A stretch of 64,000 nt of DNA from Microbulbifer bruguierae (GTDB taxonomy: Bacteria > Pseudomonadota > Gammaproteobacteria > Pseudomonadales > Cellvibrionaceae): contig NZ_CP118605.1 of assembly GCF_029869925.1 (NCBI RefSeq), forward strand, positions 1,800,001 through 1,864,000. Reading direction: 5' to 3'. Position 1 is the first letter of the stretch, and every line of letters begins with the position of its first letter. Below the pieces are notes generated by a model that was not told the DNA's origin, did no database searches, and worked only from the letters and a program-made list of their open reading frames with translations. Positions 10,926 through 19,406 of the stretch are shown piece after piece. A program made the translations under genes and the position numbers.

Positions 10926-10984
10926 CTCGATGTACTTGATCGAAATCAATTGGATCTTCAATTAGCCCGCTGGTAGAGAGGCAC

Positions 10985-11025
10985 TTGGTGGCAGCATTCA
11001 CAGCGGTCCTGAAATCCCACCCCCA
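10985..11025 (-). repeat. Remnant of the intergenic cloverleaf repeat family
   Basis: The minus strand here reads GGGGGTGGGATTTCAGGACC followed by GCTGTGAAT, closely matching the left arm and the start of the interior of the repeat at 51236-51331, but the hairpin part and the right arm are missing. It is flanked by GGTGGCAGC, a string that also borders the copy at 38952. I read it as a truncated or rearranged copy. Confidence 0.5.
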
Positions 11026-11069
11026 GTACCTTGCCGCCACAAGACCTGCTTAAAAAGGAAGCCTGAAGA

Positions 11070-11864
11070 TCACTCAAACCAGATTAAAGAAGCCATGCGC
11101 CCGGTATCCCTATCGCGACGATAAGAGAAGAACTCCGAATCCTCGGTAACTGTACAACGGTCACCACCAAAAATTTCGGTCACCCCCAGTTCCGCCAGCT
11201 CGGCGCATCCAAGGCCATAGATATCCGCCAGGAAATGCAGTGGCTTTTTATCGTGGGGCACAAAGCATTTGGCAATAGCTTCCGCGTGGGCTTCACTTAG
11301 GGAAGATTCAAACGCCGCCTCCAACACATCCACGCCACACTCAAACGCCTCAGGACCAATAGCAGGACCAAGCCACACCATCAGGTCCTGAGGTTTACTC
11401 GTCATAGCATTGATGGTTTCGCGAATCACACCGCCAGTCAGCCCGCGCCAGCCGGCGTGAATCGCCGCCACTTCGGAGCCGTCGCGGTTGCACACCAGCA
11501 ACGGTAAACAGTCCGCGGTCAACACCGTACAGACAACCTTGCTCTCTGCTGTATAACTGGCATCCGCAGTACGGACCATGCCGTCACTTTGTGCTTCCAC
11601 CGCCCTGTCGCTGTGGATCTGTTCCAGCCACTGTGGCTCACTCGGCAATTGCAGTTCCGCCTGCAGCTGTGCCCGATTTGCCGCCACAGCGTCTGGCGAA
11701 TCCCCCACGTGATCGGCCAGGTTAAAGGCGGCATAACCTCCCTCGCTGTGGCCATCCTGTCGCAGCGTGAAAAAAGCGCGCACATTACCCGGCGCAGGCC
11801 AGTCAGGGACTAAATAGTGGTCGGCCACCATAGGGGTTCCTGTAGAAGTACGGGGCTCAGTCAT
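11070..11864 (-). CDS. pgeF: YfiH/PgeF family polyphenol oxidase-like purine nucleoside enzyme
   Basis: Member of the laccase-domain YfiH family, reported as purine nucleoside phosphorylase/adenosine deaminase and as a peptidoglycan-editing factor that removes misincorporated L-Ser. The 264 residues hold the metal-binding motifs: His in WLEQIHSD, Cys in VLTADCLPLLV and His in AAIHAGWRGLTGG, with a conserved end FFSYRRDRDTGRMASLIW. The ATG overlaps the rluD stop by 8 bases (11857-11864), so the two genes are translationally coupled, as is usual for this pair. Physiological substrate cannot be decided from sequence. Confidence 0.92.
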   Translation of the reverse strand: MTEPRTSTGTPMVADHYLVPDWPAPGNVRAFFTLRQDGHSEGGYAAFNLADHVGDSPDAVAANRAQLQAELQLPSEPQWLEQIHSDRAVEAQSDGMVRTADASYTAESKVVCTVLTADCLPLLVCNRDGSEVAAIHAGWRGLTGGVIRETINAMTSKPQDLMVWLGPAIGPEAFECGVDVLEAAFESSLSEAHAEAIAKCFVPHDKKPLHFLADIYGLGCAELAELGVTEIFGGDRCTVTEDSEFFSYRRDRDTGRMASLIWFE

Positions 11865-12810
11865 TGTCTGCCCGCAATAATTGGATTAGCTGCAGCATAT
11901 CCTCCGGCATAGGTGCCGACCAGTGCATCGGCTCGCCGGTAGCGGGATGGATCAGCGCAAGTTCGGCGGCATGCAGCGCCTGCCGGGGAAACTGCTGCAA
12001 TGTCTGGATCAGTTCGGGACTGGCGCCGGGGGGCAGCTTGCCGCGGCCGCCATATAACGGATCCCCGACCAGTGGATGGCGGATATGGGCCATATGCACT
12101 CGGATCTGGTGGGTACGCCCGGTTTCCAACTGGCAACGCACCAGGGTGTGGCCACGGAAGCGCTCCTGCAACCGATAGTGCGTAATCGCCTCCTTTCCAC
12201 CAACGGGTACCACCGCCATTTTCAGGCGGTGGGTCCGATGCCGCCCCATTGGCGCGTCAACGGTACCACCGCCACTAAGCATACCCTGAACGATCGCATC
12301 ATATTGACGGCTGACCGTTCGGGCCTTGAGCTGATCTACCAGATCCGCCTGCGCCTGCAGGGTCTTGGCGACCACCATCAGGCCACTGGTGTCCTTGTCC
12401 AGGCGGTGCACAATACCGGCGCGGGGAATGTTCTGCTGCCCCGGGCAATGAGCCAGCAGGCCGTTCAGCAGGGTACCGTCGGGATTACCCGCGGCGGGGT
12501 GCACCACCAGCCCGGCGGGCTTGTTGATCACCAGCAGGCTGTCGTCTTCGTAGACAATATCCAGTGCCATTTCCTGTGCCAGCCACTCCCCCTGGGGCTC
12601 AAGTTCGGCACGCAGGCACAACTGTTCGCCGCCAAAGAGCTTGTCCTTGGGCTTGGCGGTATGACCATCTACCGTGAGTTGGCCGCCTTTGATCCAGGCC
12701 TGCAGGCGCGCGCGGGAATAATCAGGGATCAAATCCGCTGCGATCTGGTCAAACCTCTGGCCGGCGTGTGACGCCGGGACTTCGATATCGAGTTGTATTT
12801 GATTGCTCAT
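11857..12810 (-). CDS. rluD: 23S rRNA pseudouridine(1911/1915/1917) synthase RluD
   Basis: Makes pseudouridines in helix 69 of 23S rRNA, needed for ribosome assembly and termination. The 317-residue product starts [20 protein letters not shown] (S4-like domain about 18-80) and has the catalytic aspartate in [12 protein letters not shown] (Asp138) plus [13 protein letters not shown]. The open frame runs 68 codons further upstream, but that part has no family resemblance and invades the bamD promoter region, so ATG at 12810 is chosen. Divergent from bamD and upstream of pgeF, as in Pseudomonas. Confidence 0.95.
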   Translation of the reverse strand: MSNQIQLDIEVPASHAGQRFDQIAADLIPDYSRARLQAWIKGGQLTVDGHTAKPKDKLFGGEQLCLRAELEPQGEWLAQEMALDIVYEDDSLLVINKPAGLVVHPAAGNPDGTLLNGLLAHCPGQQNIPRAGIVHRLDKDTSGLMVVAKTLQAQADLVDQLKARTVSRQYDAIVQGMLSGGGTVDAPMGRHRTHRLKMAVVPVGGKEAITHYRLQERFRGHTLVRCQLETGRTHQIRVHMAHIRHPLVGDPLYGGRGKLPPGASPELIQTLQQFPRQALHAAELALIHPATGEPMHWSAPMPEDMLQLIQLLRADND

Positions 12811-12934
12811 CCGAATGGGTCTAATACTTTGGGCTGGCGTGGCGCTGTGGTTAAATAGCTGCCCTTCGGCCCCCGGTGAATTTTGGGTGGCTAGTTTAAT
12901 AAGGTTGAGACAAATAATGATAGAGCGAGGGGCA

Positions 12935-13882
12935 ATGTGGTCTTGGAATAAGCAGGCCTGGAAAACGTTGTGGCTGGCACTGCTGGTAGCTCTGGTAGCC
13001 TCATGTGCCAGCACGGACGAGAAAGATGAAGAGGGCCTGCCCTCCGGTAACCGTACCGAGCAGGCATTTTACGAAGCAGCCCAACGGCAACTCAAATCCA
13101 GCCAGTGGGAGATGGCAATCAAGAACCTGCGGGCGCTGGAAGACAACTTCCCGTTTGGCAACTACGCCGAACAAGCCCAGCTGGAGCTGATCTACGCCTA
13201 CTACCGCGACTATCAGAACGACGCGGCGATCTCGGCAGCAGATCGGTTTATTCGCCTGCATCCGCAGCATCGCAATGTAGACTACGCCTATTATATGAAG
13301 GGTCTGGCGTCCTTTACCGAGGGCAGCGGTCTGTTTGAACGCTTCCTGCCAACAGACATGACCCGCCGCGATCCTGGCTCCGCCCGTGAGTCTTTTGCGT
13401 ATTTCGCACAGCTGATGGCGCGCTATCCGGAAAGCCGCTACGCCCCGGACGCGCAAAAGCGCATGATCCACCTGCGCAATCTGCTGGCCCGCTACGAAAT
13501 CCACGTGGCCAACTACTACTTCAAACGTGGTGCCTACCTGGCCGCCGCCAACCGTGGCCGCTACGTAGTAGAAAACTTCCAGCAAACCCCTGCCATCCCG
13601 GATGCTCTGGCGGTAATGGTACAGTCCTACCATCTGCTGGAAATGTCACAGCTGGAAGCCACCTCGATGGCGGTATTGCGAACCAACTACCCCCATCACC
13701 CGGCATTTCGCAATGATGGCACCTTCAACTACAAGTATTTCAGTGGAACCGGCGGGCGCAGCCTGGTCCACCGCATGACTCTTGGCGTATTCGAGAAGTC
13801 TGACCCCCGCGGATTCGACAGCCGTGAGCTGTACAACGCGGAATACCGCCCGGATGAGGCGCCACTGCCTCCGGAGCTTTAA
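12935..13882 (+). CDS. bamD: Outer-membrane assembly lipoprotein BamD
   Basis: Essential lipoprotein of the BAM complex that inserts beta-barrel proteins in the outer membrane. The 315-residue product begins [20 protein letters not shown], with lipobox VASC (lipidated Cys24), then tetratricopeptide repeats ([39 protein letters not shown]). ATG at 12935 follows GAGGGGCA at good spacing; an in-frame ATG six codons upstream has a poorer site. It is longer than E. coli BamD (245) but near the Pseudomonas form. Followed by a strong terminator. Confidence 0.94.
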   Translation: MWSWNKQAWKTLWLALLVALVASCASTDEKDEEGLPSGNRTEQAFYEAAQRQLKSSQWEMAIKNLRALEDNFPFGNYAEQAQLELIYAYYRDYQNDAAISAADRFIRLHPQHRNVDYAYYMKGLASFTEGSGLFERFLPTDMTRRDPGSARESFAYFAQLMARYPESRYAPDAQKRMIHLRNLLARYEIHVANYYFKRGAYLAAANRGRYVVENFQQTPAIPDALAVMVQSYHLLEMSQLEATSMAVLRTNYPHHPAFRNDGTFNYKYFSGTGGRSLVHRMTLGVFEKSDPRGFDSRELYNAEYRPDEAPLPPEL

Positions 13883-13896
13883 GCGACAACCCTTAC

Positions 13897-13934
13897 AAAA
13901 AAGGCCCCGCGGCGTGAGCAGCGGGGCCTTTTTC
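13897..13934 (+). terminator. Rho-independent terminator after bamD
   Basis: AAAGGCCCCGC and GCGGGGCCTTTTT form an 11-bp GC-rich stem with a 10-base loop and flanking A and T runs, 15 bases after the bamD stop. Confidence 0.9.
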
Positions 13935-13935
13935 G

Positions 13936-14001
13936 TGTAGGAGCCTGCCTGCAGGCGAATTTCTGAAAATACGAAGGTCCGCTTGCAAGTATGCTCCTAC
14001 A
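13936..14001. repeat. REP-like paired palindrome
   Basis: A 66-base element begins TGTAGGAGCCTGCCTGCAGG and ends with the inverted, diverged copy (on the minus strand TGTAGGAGCATACTTGCAAG). The ends TGTAGGAGC/GCTCCTACA are exact. The layout, two facing GTAGGAGC-type units each with an internal palindrome, is that of REP/BIME elements mobilised by RAYT transposases in Pseudomonas and relatives. It lies between bamD and nadE, outside genes. Confidence 0.7.
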
Positions 14002-14037
14002 GAGTGAGAACGTAGCAATCAGCGGAGCGGAAGCACA

Positions 14038-15666
14038 TTACTCCCCCGCCTTCCAACCGTTGGTGATCGGATAGCGCCGGTCACGGCCAAAACCACGCTC
14101 GGAAATGCGTACGCCTACTGCCGCCTGACGACGCTTGTATTCGTTGCGATCCACCAGACCCACCACTCGCATCACCGTCTCTTTATCAAACCCCATGGCG
14201 ATGATTTCCGCCGCACTGTGGTCGAGGTCAATATACTGGCGCAGGATTTCATCCAGCACCTCATACGGCGGCAAACTGTCCGAATCCACCTGATCCGGGG
14301 CCAGCTCTGCACTGGGTTCCCGGGTGATCACAGTTTCCGGAATCACTTCAGAAATCGTGTTGCGGTAGCGGGAGAGTTCGTACACGAGAATCTTGGGTAC
14401 GTCCTTGAGCGCGTTGTACCCCCCCACCATGTCACCGTAAAGCGTGGCGTAGCCCACCGACATTTCGCTCTTGTTGCCGGTAGTCAGTACCATAAAACCC
14501 TTCTTGTTGGAGATGGCCATCAGCAACATACCGCGGGCACGAGCCTGTATGTTCTCCTCGGTGGTATCCCGCTCACTGCCGGCAAATTCACTCTCCAGCG
14601 CCAGCATGGCGGCGTCGAAGATACCCTCGATGCCGATCACCCTATAGTGAATACCCAGCCGCCGGGCCTGATCCGCGGCGTCGTTTTTCGACAGATCCGA
14701 GGTATAGCGGAACGGCATCATCACCGCTTCCACCCGGTCGGGCCCCAGTGCATCCACGGCAATGGCAAGGGTGAGGGCGGAGTCGATACCGCCGGAAAGT
14801 CCAAGCACCACCCCCTTGAAGCGGTTCTTGTTCACATAATCACGAACCCCGAGTACCAGTGCCTGGTAAGTAGAGGCCAGCCCATCCAGGGGCTTGCTAT
14901 CAGTTCCCGGGACCAGAGAGACTTCGCCACTAGCCGACTCAACGGTAACCGGCAGCAGGCTCTCGACAAATTCCGGCGCGCGCGCGCGCAGTTCTCCGGT
15001 TTTATCCACCGCGAAAGAACCGCCATCGAATACCAGTTCATCCTGCCCACCGATGGCATTGACATAGATGATGGGCATATTTCCCGCCTGCGCCTGACGA
15101 CCAAGCAACGCCAGCCGCTCTTTGGCCTTGCCCCGGTGGAACGGAGAGGCGTTGATATTCAGCATCAGCTTCGCACCGGCGCGCTCGGCCTGTATTACCG
15201 GCTCCGGGTGCCAGATGTCCTCACAGATGGTCACGGCGGTGGGTATCCCTTTGATATTCACCACACAGGGCTTTTCTCCCGGCACGAAATAGCGCAGCTC
15301 GTCGAACACCTGATAGTTGGGCAGTTTCTGCTTGGCATATTCCGCCACCAGCTCCCCATCCTGGATGATACCCGCCATATTCAGCACGGTACCGGCAATC
15401 ACCCGCGGGTAGCCAATCAAGACCGCACAGGGAAGATCCGCCTGTTTCAGTCGGTCCAGGGCGGCATCAATACGCCGTTGCATACTGGGACGGAGCAGTA
15501 GGTCTTCCGGCGGATAGCCACACAGGGTCAGCTCGGGGAACAGCACCAGATCTGCAGCGTATTCCCGGTAGGCGCGGCGAGCGACCTCGACTATCTGGTC
15601 AGTATTCCCCGGTATATCCCCCACCAGCAGATTGATTTGCGCCAGCACTAGCTGCAAAGTAGACAT
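14038..15666 (-). CDS. nadE: Glutamine-dependent NAD+ synthetase
   Basis: Amidates deamido-NAD to NAD+ using glutamine, the last step of NAD synthesis. The 542 residues contain an N-terminal nitrilase-type glutaminase (about 1-265; Glu in LFPELTLCGYPPEDLL, Lys in AKQKLPNYQVFDE, Cys in VTICEDIWHPE) and a C-terminal NAD synthetase (about 280-542; P-loop LGLSGGIDSALTLAI, TGNKSEMSVGYATLYGD). ATG at 15666 starts MSTLQLVLAQINLLVGDI; the 46 extra upstream codons are not family sequence. Divergent from pilS, 104 bases away. Confidence 0.96.
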   Translation of the reverse strand: MSTLQLVLAQINLLVGDIPGNTDQIVEVARRAYREYAADLVLFPELTLCGYPPEDLLLRPSMQRRIDAALDRLKQADLPCAVLIGYPRVIAGTVLNMAGIIQDGELVAEYAKQKLPNYQVFDELRYFVPGEKPCVVNIKGIPTAVTICEDIWHPEPVIQAERAGAKLMLNINASPFHRGKAKERLALLGRQAQAGNMPIIYVNAIGGQDELVFDGGSFAVDKTGELRARAPEFVESLLPVTVESASGEVSLVPGTDSKPLDGLASTYQALVLGVRDYVNKNRFKGVVLGLSGGIDSALTLAIAVDALGPDRVEAVMMPFRYTSDLSKNDAADQARRLGIHYRVIGIEGIFDAAMLALESEFAGSERDTTEENIQARARGMLLMAISNKKGFMVLTTGNKSEMSVGYATLYGDMVGGYNALKDVPKILVYELSRYRNTISEVIPETVITREPSAELAPDQVDSDSLPPYEVLDEILRQYIDLDHSAAEIIAMGFDKETVMRVVGLVDRNEYKRRQAAVGVRISERGFGRDRRYPITNGWKAGE

Positions 15667-15770
15667 CTTTATACCCCATTGGATTGAGGCGGCTATTGTA
15701 GCCACGCCGCCCGGGCGTACAACATCCGCGCGGATTTTGCCCCCTTTGCCCAGGACAACGAGAATAAAAA

Positions 15771-17426
15771 GTGAGCAGTGAAGCCCCGCCCAATACCACC
15801 GCACAGTGGGTTGGCACGCGCGCGAACAGCGCTACTGAACTATCCGTCGAACTGCCCCGACCTCAGCTGCGCCAGCAAGACCTGCTGAAAATCTACGCCT
15901 GGTACCGGGTGACCATCGGTCTGATATTACTGGGACTGTTTGCTTCCGGTATCAGTAAAGGCTCCGTCGGCACCCTTTACCCGACGCTGTACCTGGATAC
16001 CGCCATCACTTATGTAATTCTCAATATCGCCTGGCTGCTGTTCCTCTATCCCAGCGGTTTCCTGACCACACCACTGCGTATCGGCAGCATCCTGTGTTGC
16101 GATATTCTCGCCTTCCTGCTTTTGATTCAGGCCAGCGGCGGCCTCCATTCCGGCGTCGGCTACCTGTTACTGACCACCTGCGCCGTGGGTTCACTGCTAC
16201 TCGACCGGCGCATGAGCGCATTTCTTGCGGCCATTACCAGTATCGCCATCATTGGACAGCAGCTGTTCGGCGTACTTACTGGCAGCGCTGACACCCAGGA
16301 CATAGTGTCCGCCGGCAGCCTGGGAATCCTGCTGTTTACCTGTGTTACCGCACTGCAATATCTGTCCAGCCATATCCGCCTCGCCAATCAGAAGGCCGAG
16401 CAGGAGCGGCGACAGGCGGCGCACCTGCAGCGCCTCACCCAGCAGATTGTCGCGCATATGGATACTGGCGTGCTGGTACTGGATGAGAGTGATACCCCGG
16501 AACTCGCCAATCGCGCTGCGCAACAGCTGCTCGGTATCCATCCCAGCACCGGCTACACATTGCGCACCGACTTTCACCAGGCTCTTACGCATTTACGCAG
16601 CCAAGCGGGTTCCAGCAGTGGCCTTCTGCCTGGCCCGGGACGCAGCGAACTACGCGCGCACCTCAGTAACCTGTCCGATGCAGGCAGGACGAGCACACTG
16701 GTATTTCTCGAAGACAATCGCAAACTCACCCAGCATGCACAGCAGCTAAAGCTCGCATCGCTGGGGCGACTCACAGGCTCCATCGCCCACGAAATTCGCA
16801 ATCCCCTGGGAGCGATCAGCCATGCCGCCGAACTGCTCGCCGAGTCTAAGTCCCTGCGCGACGAAGACCGCCAACTGACGGAAATCATTGGCCGTCACAG
16901 TCAGCGGGTAAACCAGATTGTCGAAAACGTTATGCAACTATCCCGGCGACAGCCGGCAGAGCCTCAGCTACTCGACCTACGAAACTGGTCAAGCCTTTTT
17001 CTTGAGGATTACCGGGCCGGCGCCGCAAAGGAAATCGAAATCACACTTACTCTTCCTGCGCAGCCGGTTTACGCCCGCTTTGACCCGAACCAGATGGCGC
17101 AAGTACTTACAAACCTCTGCAACAACGCGGTACGCCACTCGCAACTGGCGACAGGCAAAGCAGAAGCAGAAATTGCCGTACATTATATCGAGCAGCGCAC
17201 CTGTGCCCGGCTGGAGGTTCTGGACAGAGGAAAGGGCATTTCCGATGAAAATGGTGAACAGATTTTCGAGCCCTTTTTCACCACAGAGTCCTCCGGTGCC
17301 GGGCTTGGGCTATACATTGCCCGGGAACTTTGCGAAGCCAACAGGGCCAATCTGTATTACTGCCGCAGCCAGGACAGACGCAGCTGCTTCAGAGTAGAAT
17401 TCGCCAGCCCCGGACAGATATTCTGA
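15771..17426 (+). CDS. pilS: Sensor histidine kinase PilS (type IV pilus)
   Basis: Membrane sensor that controls type IV pilin transcription through PilR. The 551-residue product has six predicted membrane spans between about residues 45 and 198, a PAS-like linker (about 215-320), the H-box SIAHEIRNPLGAISHAAEL with His340, N-box TNLCNNAVRHS (448-457), then DRGKGI, FEPFFTT and GAGLGLYIARELCE. GTG at 15771 starts the frame; the ribosome site is weak. It is followed 40 bases later by pilR. The pilS-pilR pair beside minor pilin genes is the Pseudomonas arrangement. The signal in P. aeruginosa is PilA itself; here that is inference. Confidence 0.92.
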   Translation: MSSEAPPNTTAQWVGTRANSATELSVELPRPQLRQQDLLKIYAWYRVTIGLILLGLFASGISKGSVGTLYPTLYLDTAITYVILNIAWLLFLYPSGFLTTPLRIGSILCCDILAFLLLIQASGGLHSGVGYLLLTTCAVGSLLLDRRMSAFLAAITSIAIIGQQLFGVLTGSADTQDIVSAGSLGILLFTCVTALQYLSSHIRLANQKAEQERRQAAHLQRLTQQIVAHMDTGVLVLDESDTPELANRAAQQLLGIHPSTGYTLRTDFHQALTHLRSQAGSSSGLLPGPGRSELRAHLSNLSDAGRTSTLVFLEDNRKLTQHAQQLKLASLGRLTGSIAHEIRNPLGAISHAAELLAESKSLRDEDRQLTEIIGRHSQRVNQIVENVMQLSRRQPAEPQLLDLRNWSSLFLEDYRAGAAKEIEITLTLPAQPVYARFDPNQMAQVLTNLCNNAVRHSQLATGKAEAEIAVHYIEQRTCARLEVLDRGKGISDENGEQIFEPFFTTESSGAGLGLYIARELCEANRANLYYCRSQDRRSCFRVEFASPGQIF

Positions 17427-17466
17427 CCGCAAAAAAATAACGCCAACCGCTGACAAATCACAAACC

Positions 17467-18918
17467 ATGGCAGACCGTTCACCCATTGCCCTCGTGGTAG
17501 ATGACGAGCCCGACATCTGCGACCTGATTTCGATGACATTGCAACGCATGGACGTGCGCGCGGATGTCGCCATGTCTGTCGCCGAAGCCAGCCGGCGTCT
17601 CAGTGAAAAACAGTACGACTTCTGTCTCACCGATATGCGGCTACCGGACGGCGACGGCTTGCAGCTTGTAGAAAAAATCCAGGATCTGCCTCCGGGTCAG
17701 ACGCTCCCCGTCGCAGTGATTACCGCACACGGTAATATGGACAGCGCCATCAGCGCGCTAAAGCTCGGCGCGTTTGATTTTGTCAGCAAACCGGTCAATC
17801 TGGAGCGACTGCGTGCCCTGGTGCAGCTGGCACTGCGCCTGAGTGAGGACCATCACCTCGCACAGCAGGAGTTCCCCCCCATGCTGCAAGGTCAGTCTGC
17901 AGCCATTCAGGCACTTCGTCAGCAGATCGAAAAAGTGGCTCGCAGCGATGCACCTGTACACATTTACGGCGAAATCGGTTCAGGTAAGGAACTGACCGCA
18001 CGCAGCATTCACCAACAGGGACCGCGCGCGCAGGAAGCCTTTATCTCCTTGCAGTGCAGCGCCATCCCCACCGAACAGCTGGAAGCAACCCTGTTTGGTT
18101 GCGCATCGGGCGGCAACTACAAACCCGGCCTCCTGCAGCAAGCCAACCGCGGCTCGCTCTTTATTGATGAAGTGACCGAACTGCCGCTGGAAATTCAGGC
18201 CAGGCTTCTGCGCACAATTCAGGAAAAACGTTTTACCCCCACAGGCACAGATCAGACGATAGAGCTGGACGTCCGGATTCTGAGCGCCTCACTCGGGCAA
18301 ATTGCCAGCAACGTACGCAGTGGGTACTTCAGAAGTGATCTGTATTACCGAATCAGTGTCATCGAAGTGGCAGTCCCGCCACTGCGGCAGAGGTCCGATG
18401 ACATCCCCCTGCTGACCCGCAACCTGTTGCGTTGGCTATCCGCAAACACCCAGGGATCGGCAAGATTCACGCCCCCCAGAGTGACTCTAGATGCCGTCGA
18501 CGCCCTTCAGGCATATTCCTTTCCTGGCAACCTGCGGGAATTGGAAAACATTCTTGAACGAGCTCTCACACTCAGCGACAGTAATACCCTGCGCGCAGAA
18601 AACCTGCTACTCCACACCGAAGCCCCGCTACCCCCAACATCACCATGTGGCCATTCTGTTTACCTCGCGGCCGCCGATATCGAAGTGAACGCCGGAAACA
18701 CAAACTCCGGGACATCGCGCTACCCGGTCTATCCGCAGCAATTTTCCACATCCGAATACGAAACCCTCGACGATTTCCTGCAGTCCATCGAGCGCGAAGC
18801 GCTGGAAAAAGCGCTGAACGAAACCCAGTGGAACAGGACCGCAGCGGCAGAAAAATTGGGAATCAGTTTTCGTTCGCTGCGCTATCGTCTGAAGAAGCTG
18901 GGGCTGGAAAACGACTGA
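17467..18918 (+). CDS. pilR: PilR-like two-component response regulator with altered AAA+ domain
   Basis: NtrC-type regulator expected to activate sigma-54 transcription of pilin genes. The 483 residues hold a receiver (Asp56 in LTDMRLPDG, Lys108), an AAA+ domain with Walker A GEIGSGKE (168-175) and Walker B LFIDEV (231-236), the arginine segment FRSDLYYRI, and a Fis-type HTH (NRTAAAEKLGISFRSLRYR). The striking feature is loop 1: where PilR proteins carry LFG..KG(A/S)FTGA, this one reads LFGCASGGNYKPGLLQQA (209-226), several residues shorter and without FTGA, the sigma-54 contact. ATPase motifs are intact. It may act without sigma-54, or by a modified contact. Assignment rests on pilS linkage and C-terminal similarity. 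Confidence 0.88.
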   Translation: MADRSPIALVVDDEPDICDLISMTLQRMDVRADVAMSVAEASRRLSEKQYDFCLTDMRLPDGDGLQLVEKIQDLPPGQTLPVAVITAHGNMDSAISALKLGAFDFVSKPVNLERLRALVQLALRLSEDHHLAQQEFPPMLQGQSAAIQALRQQIEKVARSDAPVHIYGEIGSGKELTARSIHQQGPRAQEAFISLQCSAIPTEQLEATLFGCASGGNYKPGLLQQANRGSLFIDEVTELPLEIQARLLRTIQEKRFTPTGTDQTIELDVRILSASLGQIASNVRSGYFRSDLYYRISVIEVAVPPLRQRSDDIPLLTRNLLRWLSANTQGSARFTPPRVTLDAVDALQAYSFPGNLRELENILERALTLSDSNTLRAENLLLHTEAPLPPTSPCGHSVYLAAADIEVNAGNTNSGTSRYPVYPQQFSTSEYETLDDFLQSIEREALEKALNETQWNRTAAAEKLGISFRSLRYRLKKLGLEND

Positions 18919-18938
18919 CCCGGTCTAAGCCGGGTCAG
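18915..18938. terminator. Hairpin between convergent pilR and pilE
   Basis: CTGACCCGG and CCGGGTCAG form a 9-bp stem with a 6-base loop that includes the pilR stop codon. On the minus strand it is followed by TCGTTTT, so it probably ends transcription of the pilin cluster as well as of pilR. Confidence 0.6.
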
Positions 18939-18962
18939 TGATATAGGAAAACAGGTCGTAAG

Positions 18963-19388
18963 CTACCAACAGCTCGCCGTATCAGCGCCTGTCGCGTTTC
19001 GCACGCCCGCCTGATTCAAGGTAAGAGTCCTGCATCTATTATCCGAATCCTGGATCCCGCCCACAACAGGCGTAGCCGTCAGGCGATACGTCGTTGTCGC
19101 CAACGCAGCGGTAATGTCATACAACCCTTCCCCCGAAGAAATTACACCATCATCCTTCAATGATTCGGCAACGGAACAGTCTTCACTGTTGTAGGCATTG
19201 TAAACCGTAAAACAACGCTGCAATCGCTGAGCCACATCGTGCAAGCTGGCTTTCGCATCGGATCGGTTGCTCTTACGTACAGAGTCCATGTAAGAGGGAT
19301 AGGCGATACCCGCTATAACCCCAATAATCGCTACCACGATTATTAGCTCGATAAGGGTAAAGCCCTGCTGATACGTCATTCGCTTCAT
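18963..19388 (-). CDS. pilE: PilE-like minor type IV pilin, cluster 1
   Basis: Prepilin-like protein of 141 residues that probably joins the pilus-tip priming complex. The leader MKRMTYQQG is followed by the prepilin cut and FTLIELIIVVAIIGVIAGIA, with Glu5 present, then a PilE-type globular domain with four cysteines including a C-terminal pair (RCRTLTL and ASCW). ATG at 19388 is used; a TTG four codons upstream is in frame. It is the last gene of the cluster fimT-pilV-pilW-pilX-pilY1-pilE, 18 bases after pilY1. Confidence 0.88.
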   Translation of the reverse strand: MKRMTYQQGFTLIELIIVVAIIGVIAGIAYPSYMDSVRKSNRSDAKASLHDVAQRLQRCFTVYNAYNSEDCSVAESLKDDGVISSGEGLYDITAALATTTYRLTATPVVGGIQDSDNRCRTLTLNQAGVRNATGADTASCW

Positions 19389-19406
19389 GATTTTATCCAA
19401 ATAGCG

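Noticed and set aside
14218..15501. 427-codon open frame on the plus strand
   Set aside because: Antisense to nadE, which has full catalytic motifs.
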